Assembly (NCBI GenBank): GCA_018433085.1
Contig: JAHDRW010000004.1
Coordinates: 1 to 64,000, forward strand
DNA length: 64,000 bases
Source: Deltaproteobacteria bacterium
GTDB taxonomy: Bacteria; Desulfobacterota; Desulfomonilia; UBA1062
Direction of reading: 5' to 3'
Shown here: in pieces, positions 21,563 to 30,879 of the stretch
Layout of the letters: every line of letters begins with the position of its first letter
How positions within the stretch are numbered: position 1 is the first letter of the stretch
Made by a program: the position numbers and the translations under genes
Notes under the pieces: generated by a model
Told to the model about the DNA's origin: nothing
The model's database searches: none
The model's input: only the letters and a program-made list of their open reading frames with translations

Positions 21563-22369
21563 ATGGACATTCCCACGATATTCGATCCCTATCCTGCCGG
21601 TCCGGATATCGTGGTCCTGCCTTCGTATTTTCCCATACCGGGCTATGGCTTGCTTCCGGTCAATGCCTTCGTGCTCAAGGCCCGCGAGCCGATCCTGGTA
21701 GATACGGGACTGTGGGCACTGAGCGACGGGTTCATGAAAAACCTCTCTTCGGTGATCGATCCGGGCGATCTGAGGTGGCTGTGGCTCACCCACAACGACC
21801 AGGACCATATCGGGAGCCTCCACCGGATGCTCGAGGCCGCTCCCCGGCTCAAGGTCGTCACCACCTATCTCGGCCTGGGCAAGATGAGCCTGTTCAGGCC
21901 TCTTCCTCCCGACCGGGTCCACCTACTCAACCCCGGCCAGAGCATCGACGTGGGCGGCAGAAGGCTCACCTCGGTGAGACCTCCCACCTACGACGCCCCC
22001 GAAACCACCGGCCTGTACGACCACAAGACCTCCACCCTCTTCAGCGCGGACTGCTTCGGCGCGCTGCTGTCCGAACCCGCTGGCAGCGCGGACGAGATCG
22101 GGTCGAGCAGGCTCAGAGACGGCCTGGTCTTCTGGACCAGGGTGGACTCGCCCTGGCTGCACATGATCGACAGAGACGGGTTTGCGAAGACGATCAGCTA
22201 TTTCTACGGGCTCTCGCCAAGGACCATCCTGAGCAGCCACCTCCCGGCGGCCCATGGCATGGCCGACGAGCTGCTCCAGTATATCGCGCTCGTGCCCGAC
22301 GAAAAGCCCTTTGTGGGGCCTGACCAAGAGACCTTTGAAACGATGATGGAGAAAAAACCCTCTGCCTGA
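21563..22369 (+). CDS. Metallo-beta-lactamase-fold protein, flavodiiron-like
   Basis: I choose ATG 21563 (MDIPTIFDPY), giving 268 residues; the open frame starts 17 codons earlier without a signal. The metal motif is THNDQDHIG (H77, D79, D81, H82). The first His is followed by Asn-Asp rather than the usual x-His, which recalls the diiron oxygen-reductase (ROO) type, where HxExDH replaces HxHxDH. SADCFGALL later fits the same group. There is no flavodoxin domain. Substrate and reaction are unknown. It is 159 bases after the acyl-CoA ligase and may share its transcript. Confidence 0.85.
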   Translation: MDIPTIFDPYPAGPDIVVLPSYFPIPGYGLLPVNAFVLKAREPILVDTGLWALSDGFMKNLSSVIDPGDLRWLWLTHNDQDHIGSLHRMLEAAPRLKVVTTYLGLGKMSLFRPLPPDRVHLLNPGQSIDVGGRRLTSVRPPTYDAPETTGLYDHKTSTLFSADCFGALLSEPAGSADEIGSSRLRDGLVFWTRVDSPWLHMIDRDGFAKTISYFYGLSPRTILSSHLPAAHGMADELLQYIALVPDEKPFVGPDQETFETMMEKKPSA

Positions 22370-22459
22370 CTTCCTCGGGCGTCCGACTGTGCGGGGCCCC
22401 CAGGCTCCCGTCGCAGGGGCAGAATTGCCGGCGGACCCCGGCCGGCGATTTGATCGGGC

Positions 22460-22786
22460 TTATCCCAGCATCCACCGCAACAGCGCCATCACGACCACGC
22501 CCCCTGCCACAGTCTTGATCAGGCTCCTCGTGCGCACCGCGATCAGCAGGACCGGTACAATGGCGATCATGGCAAGGTTTTCGGGCGGCAACAAGAGCCT
22601 GCCCTCCGGCATGGCGACCGCCTGCGCCAGCAGGGCCGACAGCACCGCGACGGGAACGAACTCAAGCCAGCGCACGACCCGCCCGGGCAGGGTGATGCGG
22701 CTGAGCAGCACCAGGGGCGCGATGCGCGGGATGAGCGTAACGATCGCTGCCCCGAGAATGATCAGGAACACCTGGGTCCGTATCAT
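22460..22786 (-). CDS. azlD: AzlD-family branched-chain amino-acid exporter subunit
   Basis: This 108-residue, highly hydrophobic protein has about three to four membrane segments (VFLIILGAAIVTLIPRIAPLVLL, LEFVPVAVLSALLAQAVAM, MIAIVPVLLIAVRTRSL). The N-terminal IPRIAPL is typical of AzlD. AzlD pairs with AzlC to export branched-chain amino acids. It begins three bases after the azlC stop codon, so the two are coupled. Its length is normal. Confidence 0.9.
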   Translation of the reverse strand: MIRTQVFLIILGAAIVTLIPRIAPLVLLSRITLPGRVVRWLEFVPVAVLSALLAQAVAMPEGRLLLPPENLAMIAIVPVLLIAVRTRSLIKTVAGGVVVMALLRWMLG

Positions 22787-22789
22787 GCC

Positions 22790-23557
22790 CTATGCCGCCC
22801 TTTCTTCCAGTACCATGCCCACGGTCGCAGCCACGAGCGTGGCCGCGATGATGGCCCAGCTCGCCGGAACGACCAGGGATGCGCACAGTGCAACCCCGCC
22901 TCCGACGGCGGCCGCCGCGACCGCGGGCATCCACGTGGGCCGGTTATTGATCTGCAGGATCAGGAGCGCGGCAAACATGGCCGCAAGCGCAAAGTCGAAG
23001 CCCAGTGCCCGGATGTCCGTAATCGCGCTCCCTAGGACGGCGCCCACGGTGGTGCACACGACCCATGTGGCGTGAGATACGTTGTTGATGCCCAGAAACC
23101 AGCCCGCTCCGGCGGGCACGCCCGGTCCGAGCCGGCTCGCCGCCACGGCGAATGTCTCGTCGGTGAGTTCCGCGCCGATCAGGGCGTTCTGCCACGATTT
23201 CAGATGGCGCACGTGGGGCGAAATGGCGGCGCTGTAGAGAAGATGGCGCACGTTGACCAGAAAGATGGTCACGATAATGGCCGAGGCCGGCACGCCCGCG
23301 GCGATGAGCCCGACCGTGACGAACTGGGCGGACCCGGCGTACAGAATAAGCGACATGACCGCGACCTCGGGCACCGTGATGCCCGCCGTCTTGGCGACCA
23401 CCCCGAACGCGAGCCCGATGGCAAGGTACCCCATGACCACGGGCACCGCGTCTTTGACGCCGTCTGCATAGGCTCTGCCCACGGGTGCCTGTCCGGCATC
23501 GGGGAGATCCGTCTCCGGGGTATTCGTACTGTTGGTCGCCTGCCTGCGGTCTCTCAT
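22790..23557 (-). CDS. azlC: AzlC-family branched-chain amino-acid exporter subunit
   Basis: The large subunit of an AzlCD exporter. From ATG 23557 it has 255 residues; another in-frame ATG at 23584 would add nine, and the choice is uncertain, but a GGCAGGG stretch precedes the inner one. The family pattern MGYLAIGLAFGVVAKTAGI, LYAGSAQFV and NVRHLLYSAA is clear. About five to six membrane helices follow. It is the first gene of the azlCD pair and is divergent from nothing obvious; the next gene (23631) reads the same way. Confidence 0.92.
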   Translation of the reverse strand: MRDRRQATNSTNTPETDLPDAGQAPVGRAYADGVKDAVPVVMGYLAIGLAFGVVAKTAGITVPEVAVMSLILYAGSAQFVTVGLIAAGVPASAIIVTIFLVNVRHLLYSAAISPHVRHLKSWQNALIGAELTDETFAVAASRLGPGVPAGAGWFLGINNVSHATWVVCTTVGAVLGSAITDIRALGFDFALAAMFAALLILQINNRPTWMPAVAAAAVGGGVALCASLVVPASWAIIAATLVAATVGMVLEERAA

Positions 23558-23630
23558 GTGCCCTGCCTTTTTTAAGGAGCACATCTATACCACAAAACAG
23601 TCCGCAGGCCAGCGGTTATTCCGCTTTTCG

Positions 23631-24533
23631 CTACCCGGCGGCGGCCTTGTTCGCGAAGAGGTGCGGTCTGCCGGCAAAAAACGGGCTCTGCTGCTCGGCC
23701 ATCCGGTTCATGGCCCTGTTGATGAAGGGGATGAACCTCTGCGCGGCCCGTGTGTTGCCTTCGTCGTTTGGACGGTCCCGCCTGCCGATGCGCGTGGGGT
23801 ATCGGAGCCAGTTGGATACGCCGTCGGCGGTGAGGATGTCATAGTAGTCAAAGACCACCACGTTCATCAGCGGGTAGCCGTGCAGCCACCCGGAATGGAA
23901 ATGCTTCAGCCAGTTGTTGAAGGAGCGGATCCGTTTGCCCACTTCCTCGGTGGCGGCCTGGTCCGGTTTTCCCAGAATGCGTCCGACAATCCCCTTCGTT
24001 GACTCGGGTCTCACCAGAGGCGGCGCGGTGACGGCGACGAACAGGATGTCCGGCTCCTTCCGGAAATGGCCCAGCAGGGCCGTATACGCAGACTTGTAGT
24101 TGGCCACGGTCTGTTTCCAGGAATCAGGGTTTCCTGGCTCGATCCCCTCGTCGTCGATCCAGCTTGCGGATGACGCCGACTGGAACACGACCACCCGGTT
24201 CCTGGTGTCGTCGCTGAAGAGCTTGTCCTGATGCCGGGTGGAGAGAATCCTTTTCATCTGGTCGCGAAATCTCCGGTTCCACTGGCAGACATTGGTGCCC
24301 GCCGCGATCTTCGACCCGTCCGCCGCTTCGTGGGTCACATAGTTGTTCTGCGAGAGCAGGGTCCTGAGCCCTCCCCCGTTCGGGTGGCTTCTCAGGATAT
24401 CGGACTCCCCGATGGTTCTGCCCGGGTTTGCCATGAGCTCGCCTCCCACCGAGTCGTGGATAAAGAGCAGGTCCACAGGGCTGGCGGGTTTGGCTTCCGA
24501 ATAGGCCGTGAGGTCGAGTTCTCTGATGTCCAT
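23631..24533 (-). CDS. Uncharacterised protein, possibly SGNH-hydrolase-like
   Basis: The start is ATG 24533 with GGAGGGAC directly before it, giving 300 residues. The N-terminus has VDLLFIHDSVGGEL, which recalls the block I Ser-containing loop of SGNH hydrolases, and PDILFVAVTAPPLV is a plausible later block. No signal peptide or membrane segment is seen. The C-terminus is rich in Arg and Asn. The fold call is weak and I do not recognise the exact family. It stands between AzlC and the CoA ligase, all on the same strand, with no clear functional link. Confidence 0.6.
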   Translation of the reverse strand: MDIRELDLTAYSEAKPASPVDLLFIHDSVGGELMANPGRTIGESDILRSHPNGGGLRTLLSQNNYVTHEAADGSKIAAGTNVCQWNRRFRDQMKRILSTRHQDKLFSDDTRNRVVVFQSASSASWIDDEGIEPGNPDSWKQTVANYKSAYTALLGHFRKEPDILFVAVTAPPLVRPESTKGIVGRILGKPDQAATEEVGKRIRSFNNWLKHFHSGWLHGYPLMNVVVFDYYDILTADGVSNWLRYPTRIGRRDRPNDEGNTRAAQRFIPFINRAMNRMAEQQSPFFAGRPHLFANKAAAG

Positions 24534-24857
24534 GTCCCTCCTGTGCAAAAACGCTGCCGCGCGTAAAAAACTCAAGACACGATTCTGCTGCCCCTGGTCG
24601 CCGGTTCGGGAGCCAATCAACGGTATGGACCTTTGAAGGCAAGCCCGGGTCCTGCGGGAGGTTGGAAGGGCATATCACCACGACTTGAGCGGGAAAGACA
24701 TCAGCGGTTCTTCCCTTCGACCGGTGACAGAATCCGCACTTTTTATTACCAGAAGGTAGTCTATTTTTCTTTTTCGTTATCGAAACGTTAAACCTCCCCC
24801 AGATGGGGCGAGCTCCAGACGATTCCGTTCAAGCCTTTCCATCGGGACCGGACGTTG
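24534..24857. other. Intergenic region before the CoA ligase
   Basis: This 324-bp stretch lies between the SGNH-like gene and the end of the CoA ligase, both on the minus strand. It is A/T-rich at 24738-24795 (a T-rich run). It should hold the promoter of the SGNH-like gene. I see no gene or repeat. Confidence 0.4.
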
Positions 24858-26978
24858 TCACCTCCGATTTTTTATCAATCCCTTGAACCGGGCATACTCC
24901 ACCATCCGGCCGAAGGCGTAAAGCGCCCGCTCCGGGGTGGGATAGGCCGGGACTCCGAGCCGGAGAAAGCCCTCGTGGATGTGCAGCATCTCTTTTCTCG
25001 TGCCTCCGTAGTAGCTGACGAACACCGGCTTGCGGGGATGGGCCTCGATGATATCGGCAAATGCCTCGCCGATGTCGAAGATCGACTCGGGCATGAGCAC
25101 GAAGACGATCAGGAGCGCGTCGATGTCCTGCTGATCGAGCAGACTCCTTGCGATGTGGCTCATGGTCTTCTTCGAGCCGTGCTGCTCCGCTCCGGACCAG
25201 ACGTCCACCGGATTGCGCACCGGGGACCAGGCCGGTATGATCTGCCGGAGCTTGCGCAGGGTGGCAGGTTTGAGCGGGGGAATCTCGATGCCCAGCTCCT
25301 CGGCCGCGTCCGTGGCCACCACGCACCCCATGCCCGTGATGGAGAGCACTCCCATGCGGTTGCCGCGCGGCAGGGGCAGCGACTCGAACGCGGAGAGCGT
25401 ATCGAAAAAGGCCTCGGAGTCGCGCACCCGCACCAGTCCGGTCCTGCGGCATACCGCATCGAACACGACATCCGATCCGGCCAGCGATCCGGTATGCGAG
25501 GCCACTGCCGCGGCCCCGGCCTCGCTCCGCCCGGATTTCGCCACCACGACGGGCTTTTTGCAGCAGGCCGATGCCGCGGCCTTGATGAACCGCCCGCCGT
25601 CCGCGACGCCCTCGAGGTACATGCCGATCGTGGTGGTCTGGTCGTCGCCGGCGAGATATTCCAAGAGATCGCTCTCGTTGATGTCTGCCTTGTTGCCGAT
25701 GGAGGCCACCTTGGCGATCCCGAATGGCCTGAAGTCGGCGATCCAGCGCCCCCAGCCCGAGGAGAAGACCCCGGATTGCCCGATGAGCGACACCCCGCCC
25801 GGCCGGATCCGCTCGAGCCCCACGATGGGGGTGGCGACACCTGCCCGGGGGTTGATGATGCCGATGCTGTTGGGGCCCATGAGCCTCATCCCCGCCGCGC
25901 GGACACGCCCGGCAAGCTCTTTCTGCTCGGCCAGACCGGGTTCGCCGGCGTCCGAGTAGCCCCCGGTGCTCAGGATGAGGCCCCGCACACCCTTGGCCGC
26001 ACAGTCTTTCACGGCCTCCGGCACGGCCGCCTTGGGGATCACGAACATGGCGAGGTCGACCGGACCGGGCACATCGCTCACCCTGGCGTAGGCCTTCATA
26101 CCGAGGATCTCGTCCGCGCCCGGATTGATGGGATATATCCTGCCCTCAAAACCGGCCTTGATCAGGTTCCGCAGGATGATATTGCCGCCCTTGCCCGGGG
26201 TCTTGGATGCGCCGATCAGCGCGATCGAGCCGGGATTGAAGAACGGATCGACCGTGCCTGCGGCCGGTGCCTTCGCCTTCCGGGCACTCGGTTTCCCGTT
26301 GCAGCGTACAAGCGCATCCACGGCCAGCGCACCGCTTTCGCGCGCGATCAATGGGTTGACGTCGATCTCGACGATATCGTGCCGTTTCGCGATGAGCCTG
26401 GAGAGCGCCTGCAGTGCCCGGGCGACCGCATCGACATCCACGGGCGGCCTGGACCGGTATCCCTGCAGGAGGGCGGCGCCCTTCAGACGCAGGAGCATGG
26501 CGCGGGCCGTTTTCAGGCTCACGGGCGCGATCTCCACGGCCGAATCGCGGAAGATCTCGGTAAAGATGCCCCCGATCCCGGCCAGGACAACAGGCCCGAA
26601 AACCGGATCGCGCCTCGCGCCCAGGATGATCTCGACACCCGGCCCCGCCATCTTCTGCACCAGGAGCCCGGGAACCGCGCTGTCGAACCGCGCGAGGATA
26701 TCCCGGGCCGCAGCTGTCAGCGCCTGCCTGTCGGAGACATTCAGCACGACCCCGCCCTGCTCCGTCTTGTGGAGCACCTTTTCGGAGCAGACCTTGAGGG
26801 CCACGGGAAACCCCAGCCTTTCAGCCGCCTCCGCAGCCTCTGCTTCATCAGCAGCGAGGATCTGCTCCACCACGGGGATTCCCCATTCCCTGAGCAAAAG
26901 CGCTCCCTCGTACTCGTTCTTTGCAGCGATACGTCCTGTTTCCAAGGGTGTCTCTCCATAAAGAAATTTTAGTATCAT
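24858..26978 (-). CDS. Acyl-CoA synthetase (ADP-forming), fused beta-alpha
   Basis: This 706-residue protein joins an N-terminal ATP-grasp domain (about 1-230, with the phospho-histidine LHKTE at H70) to CoA-binding and ligase domains (NPGSIALIGASKTPGKGGN, GPNSIGIINP, SHTGSLAGSD). The SHTG histidine and the LHKTE histidine are the two phosphoryl carriers of this family. It converts acyl-CoA, ADP and phosphate to acid, CoA and ATP or the reverse. The ATG at 26978 has no ribosome-binding site; a TTG at 26945 has GGAGAG six bases before it and may be the real start. Substrate cannot be set. Confidence 0.9.
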   Translation of the reverse strand: MILKFLYGETPLETGRIAAKNEYEGALLLREWGIPVVEQILAADEAEAAEAAERLGFPVALKVCSEKVLHKTEQGGVVLNVSDRQALTAAARDILARFDSAVPGLLVQKMAGPGVEIILGARRDPVFGPVVLAGIGGIFTEIFRDSAVEIAPVSLKTARAMLLRLKGAALLQGYRSRPPVDVDAVARALQALSRLIAKRHDIVEIDVNPLIARESGALAVDALVRCNGKPSARKAKAPAAGTVDPFFNPGSIALIGASKTPGKGGNIILRNLIKAGFEGRIYPINPGADEILGMKAYARVSDVPGPVDLAMFVIPKAAVPEAVKDCAAKGVRGLILSTGGYSDAGEPGLAEQKELAGRVRAAGMRLMGPNSIGIINPRAGVATPIVGLERIRPGGVSLIGQSGVFSSGWGRWIADFRPFGIAKVASIGNKADINESDLLEYLAGDDQTTTIGMYLEGVADGGRFIKAAASACCKKPVVVAKSGRSEAGAAAVASHTGSLAGSDVVFDAVCRRTGLVRVRDSEAFFDTLSAFESLPLPRGNRMGVLSITGMGCVVATDAAEELGIEIPPLKPATLRKLRQIIPAWSPVRNPVDVWSGAEQHGSKKTMSHIARSLLDQQDIDALLIVFVLMPESIFDIGEAFADIIEAHPRKPVFVSYYGGTRKEMLHIHEGFLRLGVPAYPTPERALYAFGRMVEYARFKGLIKNRR

Positions 26979-27074
26979 CAGTCACATACCAGAATCATGC
27001 CCTGGTAGACAATACCCTGCAGCCCTGTCTCGCTCAGGTAACCCGGCGGCATCGGTGGGTCAGGCTACAGGCCC

Positions 27075-28268
27075 TCACTCCGGACAGGCAGGCTGCCGGG
27101 AGTGTATAAACCGGTAGAAGATCGCCCCTGCCAGGGCAAGGGGGATCAGGTTGGCGAAAAACATGGCCCGGTACCCGGCAACCTCTGCCACGTGGCCCCA
27201 GAGGATCGTGCCCAGGCCTATACCCAGGTCGATCGAAATCATGTAGGTGCCGGTGGCCGCGCCGCGCCTGTTTGCCGGCACATACCCCACGGCCAGGGTC
27301 TGCAGCGTGGGGATGAAAAAGCCGAACCCGATGCCAAGCAGCGCCCCGGTGAGGATGAACCCGCCCATGGTGTGCGTCAGGCCCACGGTCACCAGGCCGA
27401 GAAACAGTGCCAGATGAGCGATGAGCAGTATCTTGATGATGCCGCCCCTGTCGGCCCATCGGCCGGAGAGAGGCCGGGTGACCAGCATGACCAGGGCAAG
27501 GGCGGTGAAAAAGGGACCGATATTGGTGATACCCTGCTCGTTCGCGTACAGGGCAATGAAGGATATCACGGCCCCGAACACGACCGAGATGGAAAACATC
27601 ACCCCGGATGCGGGCAGGGCCGCCTTTTCCAGCATGCCGGTCAGGATTCCCCCTGATGGTCGGGGTGGACCGCTGCCGGGCGGTGCGCTTGCAGTATCGT
27701 GCGTGCTCCTCACGAGCAGGCTGCTGCCCAGGGACAGCACCGCAAGCATCACGACCGTGAAGAACAGCACGGGAAACCCGAACCGGTGAATCAGCCAGAA
27801 ACCTACCATGGGGGTCAACGCCATGGAGAAGGACGACGTGAGCCCGAAGTATCCGATACCCTCGCTGAAACGCTCAGCGGGCAGGGTATCGATCACCATG
27901 GTGCCGATTGCCGTGCCAACCATGCCGAAGGCCAGACCGTGGAAACCCCGCACCACCGTCAGGAGCGGAACGTCGCCGGCAAAGCGATAGAGCGCGGTTG
28001 CGGCCACCGCCAGCATCAGGGCCAGGATCGAGGTCTTCTTCCGGCCCCATCGATCCACAAGCGCGCCCGCAACGGGCCGCATGACCATGGCGCCGATGGT
28101 GTAGGCGGCCATCACGTACCCCACATCACTGAGGCTGCCGCCGATATACAGCAGATACACGGGCAGGGTGGGCGTGAGCATGTGCGAGCTCATGAACAGG
28201 GCCAGGTTGGCCGAGCACAGCGAGGTGAAATCTTTGGTCCAGATGGTTGCAGTCTTTTCGGATGTCAT
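27075..28268 (-). CDS. MFS transporter
   Basis: This 397-residue protein has about twelve membrane helices and the MFS loop motif DRWGRKKT between helices 2 and 3. GGAAGAAGGCACC precedes the ATG. The N-terminal and central hydrophobic pattern fits small-molecule antiporters of the MFS. Substrate is unknown. It reads in the same direction as the CoA ligase and ends 96 bases before its start, so it might be on the same transcript. Confidence 0.9.
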   Translation of the reverse strand: MTSEKTATIWTKDFTSLCSANLALFMSSHMLTPTLPVYLLYIGGSLSDVGYVMAAYTIGAMVMRPVAGALVDRWGRKKTSILALMLAVAATALYRFAGDVPLLTVVRGFHGLAFGMVGTAIGTMVIDTLPAERFSEGIGYFGLTSSFSMALTPMVGFWLIHRFGFPVLFFTVVMLAVLSLGSSLLVRSTHDTASAPPGSGPPRPSGGILTGMLEKAALPASGVMFSISVVFGAVISFIALYANEQGITNIGPFFTALALVMLVTRPLSGRWADRGGIIKILLIAHLALFLGLVTVGLTHTMGGFILTGALLGIGFGFFIPTLQTLAVGYVPANRRGAATGTYMISIDLGIGLGTILWGHVAEVAGYRAMFFANLIPLALAGAIFYRFIHSRQPACPE

Positions 28269-28661
28269 GGTGCCTTCTTCCTGTTACGTGTCGTGGCAGC
28301 AGATCGTGCCCGGTTAAGCGAGAGACCGGGTCTATAATGCACAGTGCTCGTTGTCGATGCGTATTGAACCCCTGCCCGCGGACTTGCCGGACATCCGGCA
28401 ATGTCACGGAACGAAACCTCTCCCACCGCATTGCACGACTTCTCAGGATCCTGAAGTGTCGTAACACTCCTGCCGTAGCCCGTCAATGGGTGGAGGAATC
28501 TCTCATCTCTTGTGGACCGCCCGGTTATTCAGCAAGCCTGCGGCGCGGCATGACCCACCTTGAGTGATCTCGCATGGGGAATGTTTTTCAGGTAGTGAGG
28601 GTCAGGCCGTTTCTCATGCAGGCCCGGGCCGGGACCGAGCCCGGAGACGGAAGAGGCCCGC
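28269..28661. other. Intergenic region
   Basis: This 393-bp stretch lies between the GNAT gene and the MFS start, both on the minus strand. It should hold the MFS promoter. No tRNA, repeat or convincing gene is seen; the open frames across it lack ribosome-binding sites. Confidence 0.4.
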
Positions 28662-29114
28662 TCAGTGCTCCTGATAAAGCCTTTTGGTGAACCTGAGGCC
28701 GGTGTCCATGTAGCCGATATGCCGGTAGAACCCGTGGGAATCCTTCCGGCGGCTGCTGCTGGTGAGAACAACCAGAAGGGCGCCCTGTTCCGCGAGCCAG
28801 GTCTCGACCCTGTCGATCAGTATTTTCCCGATCCCGCACCCACGCCATTTTTCATCGACGACGAGCGCGGTCAGCCTCCCGTACATCCCGGTAAATTCGA
28901 GAGAACGCCCGAGATAGACCCCGACGAGCCCGACGACCTCGCCTTGCGCCTCTGCGACAAAGGTCTTGTACTCCTGCAGGGTGGACAGGGTCTGGATCCT
29001 TCCCGTCATCTCTTCGGCTGAAGCGGGATACCCCAGCTGGGAGAAAAGCGAGGCCACGGCCTGTGCGTCACCCGCTCCTGCTTCCCGTATGATATATCCT
29101 TTCGCAGCATCCAT
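28662..29114 (-). CDS. GNAT-family N-acetyltransferase
   Basis: From ATG 29114 this is a 150-residue GCN5-type acetyltransferase. It shows the acetyl-CoA motif region VDEKWRGCGIGKILIDRVE and a C-terminal HGFYRHIGYMDTGLRF strand. The open frame begins ten codons earlier with TTG, which lacks support. It is a small cytoplasmic enzyme; the acceptor is unknown. It is a single gene located next to the REP transposase element. Confidence 0.88.
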   Translation of the reverse strand: MDAAKGYIIREAGAGDAQAVASLFSQLGYPASAEEMTGRIQTLSTLQEYKTFVAEAQGEVVGLVGVYLGRSLEFTGMYGRLTALVVDEKWRGCGIGKILIDRVETWLAEQGALLVVLTSSSRRKDSHGFYRHIGYMDTGLRFTKRLYQEH

Positions 29115-29187
29115 TCCGCACGAACTCTCCGATGGTCTCCACAATGAATAATGACATCCGGATCGGGTAAATCAATGGGACACTTTT

Positions 29188-30323
29188 GGGGGACGTCCGT
29201 GAAATATGGACATTCAAGCCGTCTTGCCTCCGGCGATTCAAGATTCAAGGGTGATTCATGGCGAGAGCAGCGCTTCTTCATTCCCGTCTTCTTCGACGGC
29301 TGCCCGGCCCCGCGCCACTGATTTACTGACGGCCGACGGGGTGAGATTCAACCTCATCCCGACCTCAACACAACTCAACTGTAATTTTCTTACTGCAAGA
29401 TAACAGAAAACCGCCCGGGCTCGCGCTATTTTCCTGCCTTTGCCCCTGCTCCCCAGATCCTCTCCTTGCACCTCATAGTGCCGGGCTGTGCTTGCCAGAA
29501 GACACTCCATATCAATTCCCCGGCTGGCAAACAGGGTCTTCCTTTCATAACTGTCCGAAGCCTTGGTGATCACTCTCTCTACGAATTCGCTGCTGCCCAA
29601 TATCCTTTCGTCTCCTTTTATCCTCGTGTCGTCCCTTCTATGGTCTTTGAGCGCCGACCAGCCACCAGATGATCTCAGGAGCCCGCCACCGGTAAGTTCC
29701 GGCTGCCTGCCCAGCTGAACGCCCTCTGATACAAATGCTTCATACCGCTGCCTTGCCTGTGACGTTTTCTCTGCAAATAAGGCAAGGACCGCCCGGTCAT
29801 CCTGCCATTCACGCTTACCCGTGCCCATCAGTACGGAGTGACCGCTGTAGCGATATCGCTTCAGCGCCTCGAGATTTTCCAACAAACCTGCCCGTAGCGG
29901 GTTGAGGTGAATATATCTCACCAACTGGAGCAGATATGTGTCCTGCTCGCACAAAATAGACTTGTACCGATTCTGAAACAACGGCCCGTGGCGTTTGTAT
30001 CGTCGGTTGAAGTGCTGGGCGTGCCCGGTCAGCAGCCTCCTCATTACGGTGGATATGGGGTCTGCACCCGTCTGGAGCAACAGGTGCACATGATTGCTCA
30101 TCAAGACCCAGGCAAGGCATCCGGTCTGAGTATCAAGCAGGATATTCCCGAGCCGATCGATGAATGCATTTCTGTCATGATCGTCCCTGAATATCTCGCG
30201 CCCCTCTATCCCCCGAATGATGATATGGTGCAATGCGCCTGCAGCATCTATTCGAGATTTCCTCGGCATGACGGAAAAGATAATCTCCAGATGAGAAATG
30301 TCAATATTTCACGGACGTCCCCC
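29188..30323 (-). mobile_element. REP-associated tyrosine transposase element
   Basis: The transposase gene is flanked by inverted copies of a 27-bp word: 29188-29214 (starting GGGGGACGTCCGTGAAATAT) and 30297-30323 (its complement, 26 of 27 matching). A third, unpaired copy sits at 33327-33352, also followed by CTGTTT like the right end. This is what is expected for a REP/RAYT family where the transposase mobilises short palindromic units. Confidence 0.75.
29256..30269 (-). CDS. Y1 (HUH) REP-associated tyrosine transposase
   Basis: This 337-residue protein has the Y1_Tnp layout: an N-terminal strand (LHHIIIRGIEGREIF), the metal-binding HUH motif MSNHVHLLL (H60, H62) and the catalytic Tyr in LVRYIHLNPLRAGL (Y119). 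The C-terminal third has NLTPSAVSKSVARGRAAVE and resembles the DNA-binding domain of DnaA, as in many RAYT proteins of this group. It is probably intact and able to nick REP hairpins. Inverted repeats flank it (see mobile element). Confidence 0.93.
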   Translation of the reverse strand: MPRKSRIDAAGALHHIIIRGIEGREIFRDDHDRNAFIDRLGNILLDTQTGCLAWVLMSNHVHLLLQTGADPISTVMRRLLTGHAQHFNRRYKRHGPLFQNRYKSILCEQDTYLLQLVRYIHLNPLRAGLLENLEALKRYRYSGHSVLMGTGKREWQDDRAVLALFAEKTSQARQRYEAFVSEGVQLGRQPELTGGGLLRSSGGWSALKDHRRDDTRIKGDERILGSSEFVERVITKASDSYERKTLFASRGIDMECLLASTARHYEVQGEDLGSRGKGRKIARARAVFCYLAVRKLQLSCVEVGMRLNLTPSAVSKSVARGRAAVEEDGNEEALLSP

Positions 30324-30451
30324 CTGTTTTTATCTCATCGCGAATCGTTATAGTTAATAGTATGCGCCGGGCGGACCAACCCCGGCTCAAGCCGAAGTAG
30401 AGCTATTCATGTTGAGGCGGTTGATGAGGTCCGGACAAAGGAGGAAACGGC

Positions 30452-30829
30452 ATGGCATCGGATTGGAATCCGGTCGGTTGGTTCGAGATTCCCGTGAATG
30501 ATTTTGATCGGGCAAGGGAATTCTACGAGCATGTCTTTGAGATCAGCCTCGAAGAGCATCCGATGGGGCCTTCCCGGATGGCATGGTTCCCGATGTGGCG
30601 GGATGCGATCGGTGCAGCGGGGTCACTGGTGAAGGGCGAAGGGTATGTCCCGGCGGACTCGGGTGTGCTCATCTACTTTACCGCTCCTGATATCGAAGCC
30701 ACGCTGGCCCGTGTGGAAGCAAAAGGCGGGACAGTCCTCGTCCCGAAGAAGAGTATCGGAGAATACGGGTTCATCGGCATATTCAAAGACAGTGAAGGCA
30801 ACCGGGTTGGGGTCCATTCCAGAACATGA
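30452..30829 (+). CDS. VOC-family (glyoxalase-like) protein
   Basis: A strong AAGGAGGAAACGGC precedes the ATG. The 125-residue protein is a single glyoxalase/bleomycin-resistance fold (WFEIPVNDFDRAREFYEHVF, then IYFTAPDIEATLARVEAKGG and KDSEGNRVGVHS), typical for VOC family enzymes that bind a metal. The reaction is unknown. It is 50 bases before an aldo/keto reductase gene and is likely co-transcribed with it. Confidence 0.93.
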   Translation: MASDWNPVGWFEIPVNDFDRAREFYEHVFEISLEEHPMGPSRMAWFPMWRDAIGAAGSLVKGEGYVPADSGVLIYFTAPDIEATLARVEAKGGTVLVPKKSIGEYGFIGIFKDSEGNRVGVHSRT

Positions 30830-30879
30830 GAGCCCCTGTCCGGATTCATCCGGCACCACAGTAAGACCAGGGAGGCGCT

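Noticed and set aside
24855..26972. A 705-residue + strand frame opposite the ADP-forming acyl-CoA synthetase.
   Set aside because: It is the complement of a clear enzyme; its composition (His/Arg/Gly/Asp rich) is typical of a shadow frame.
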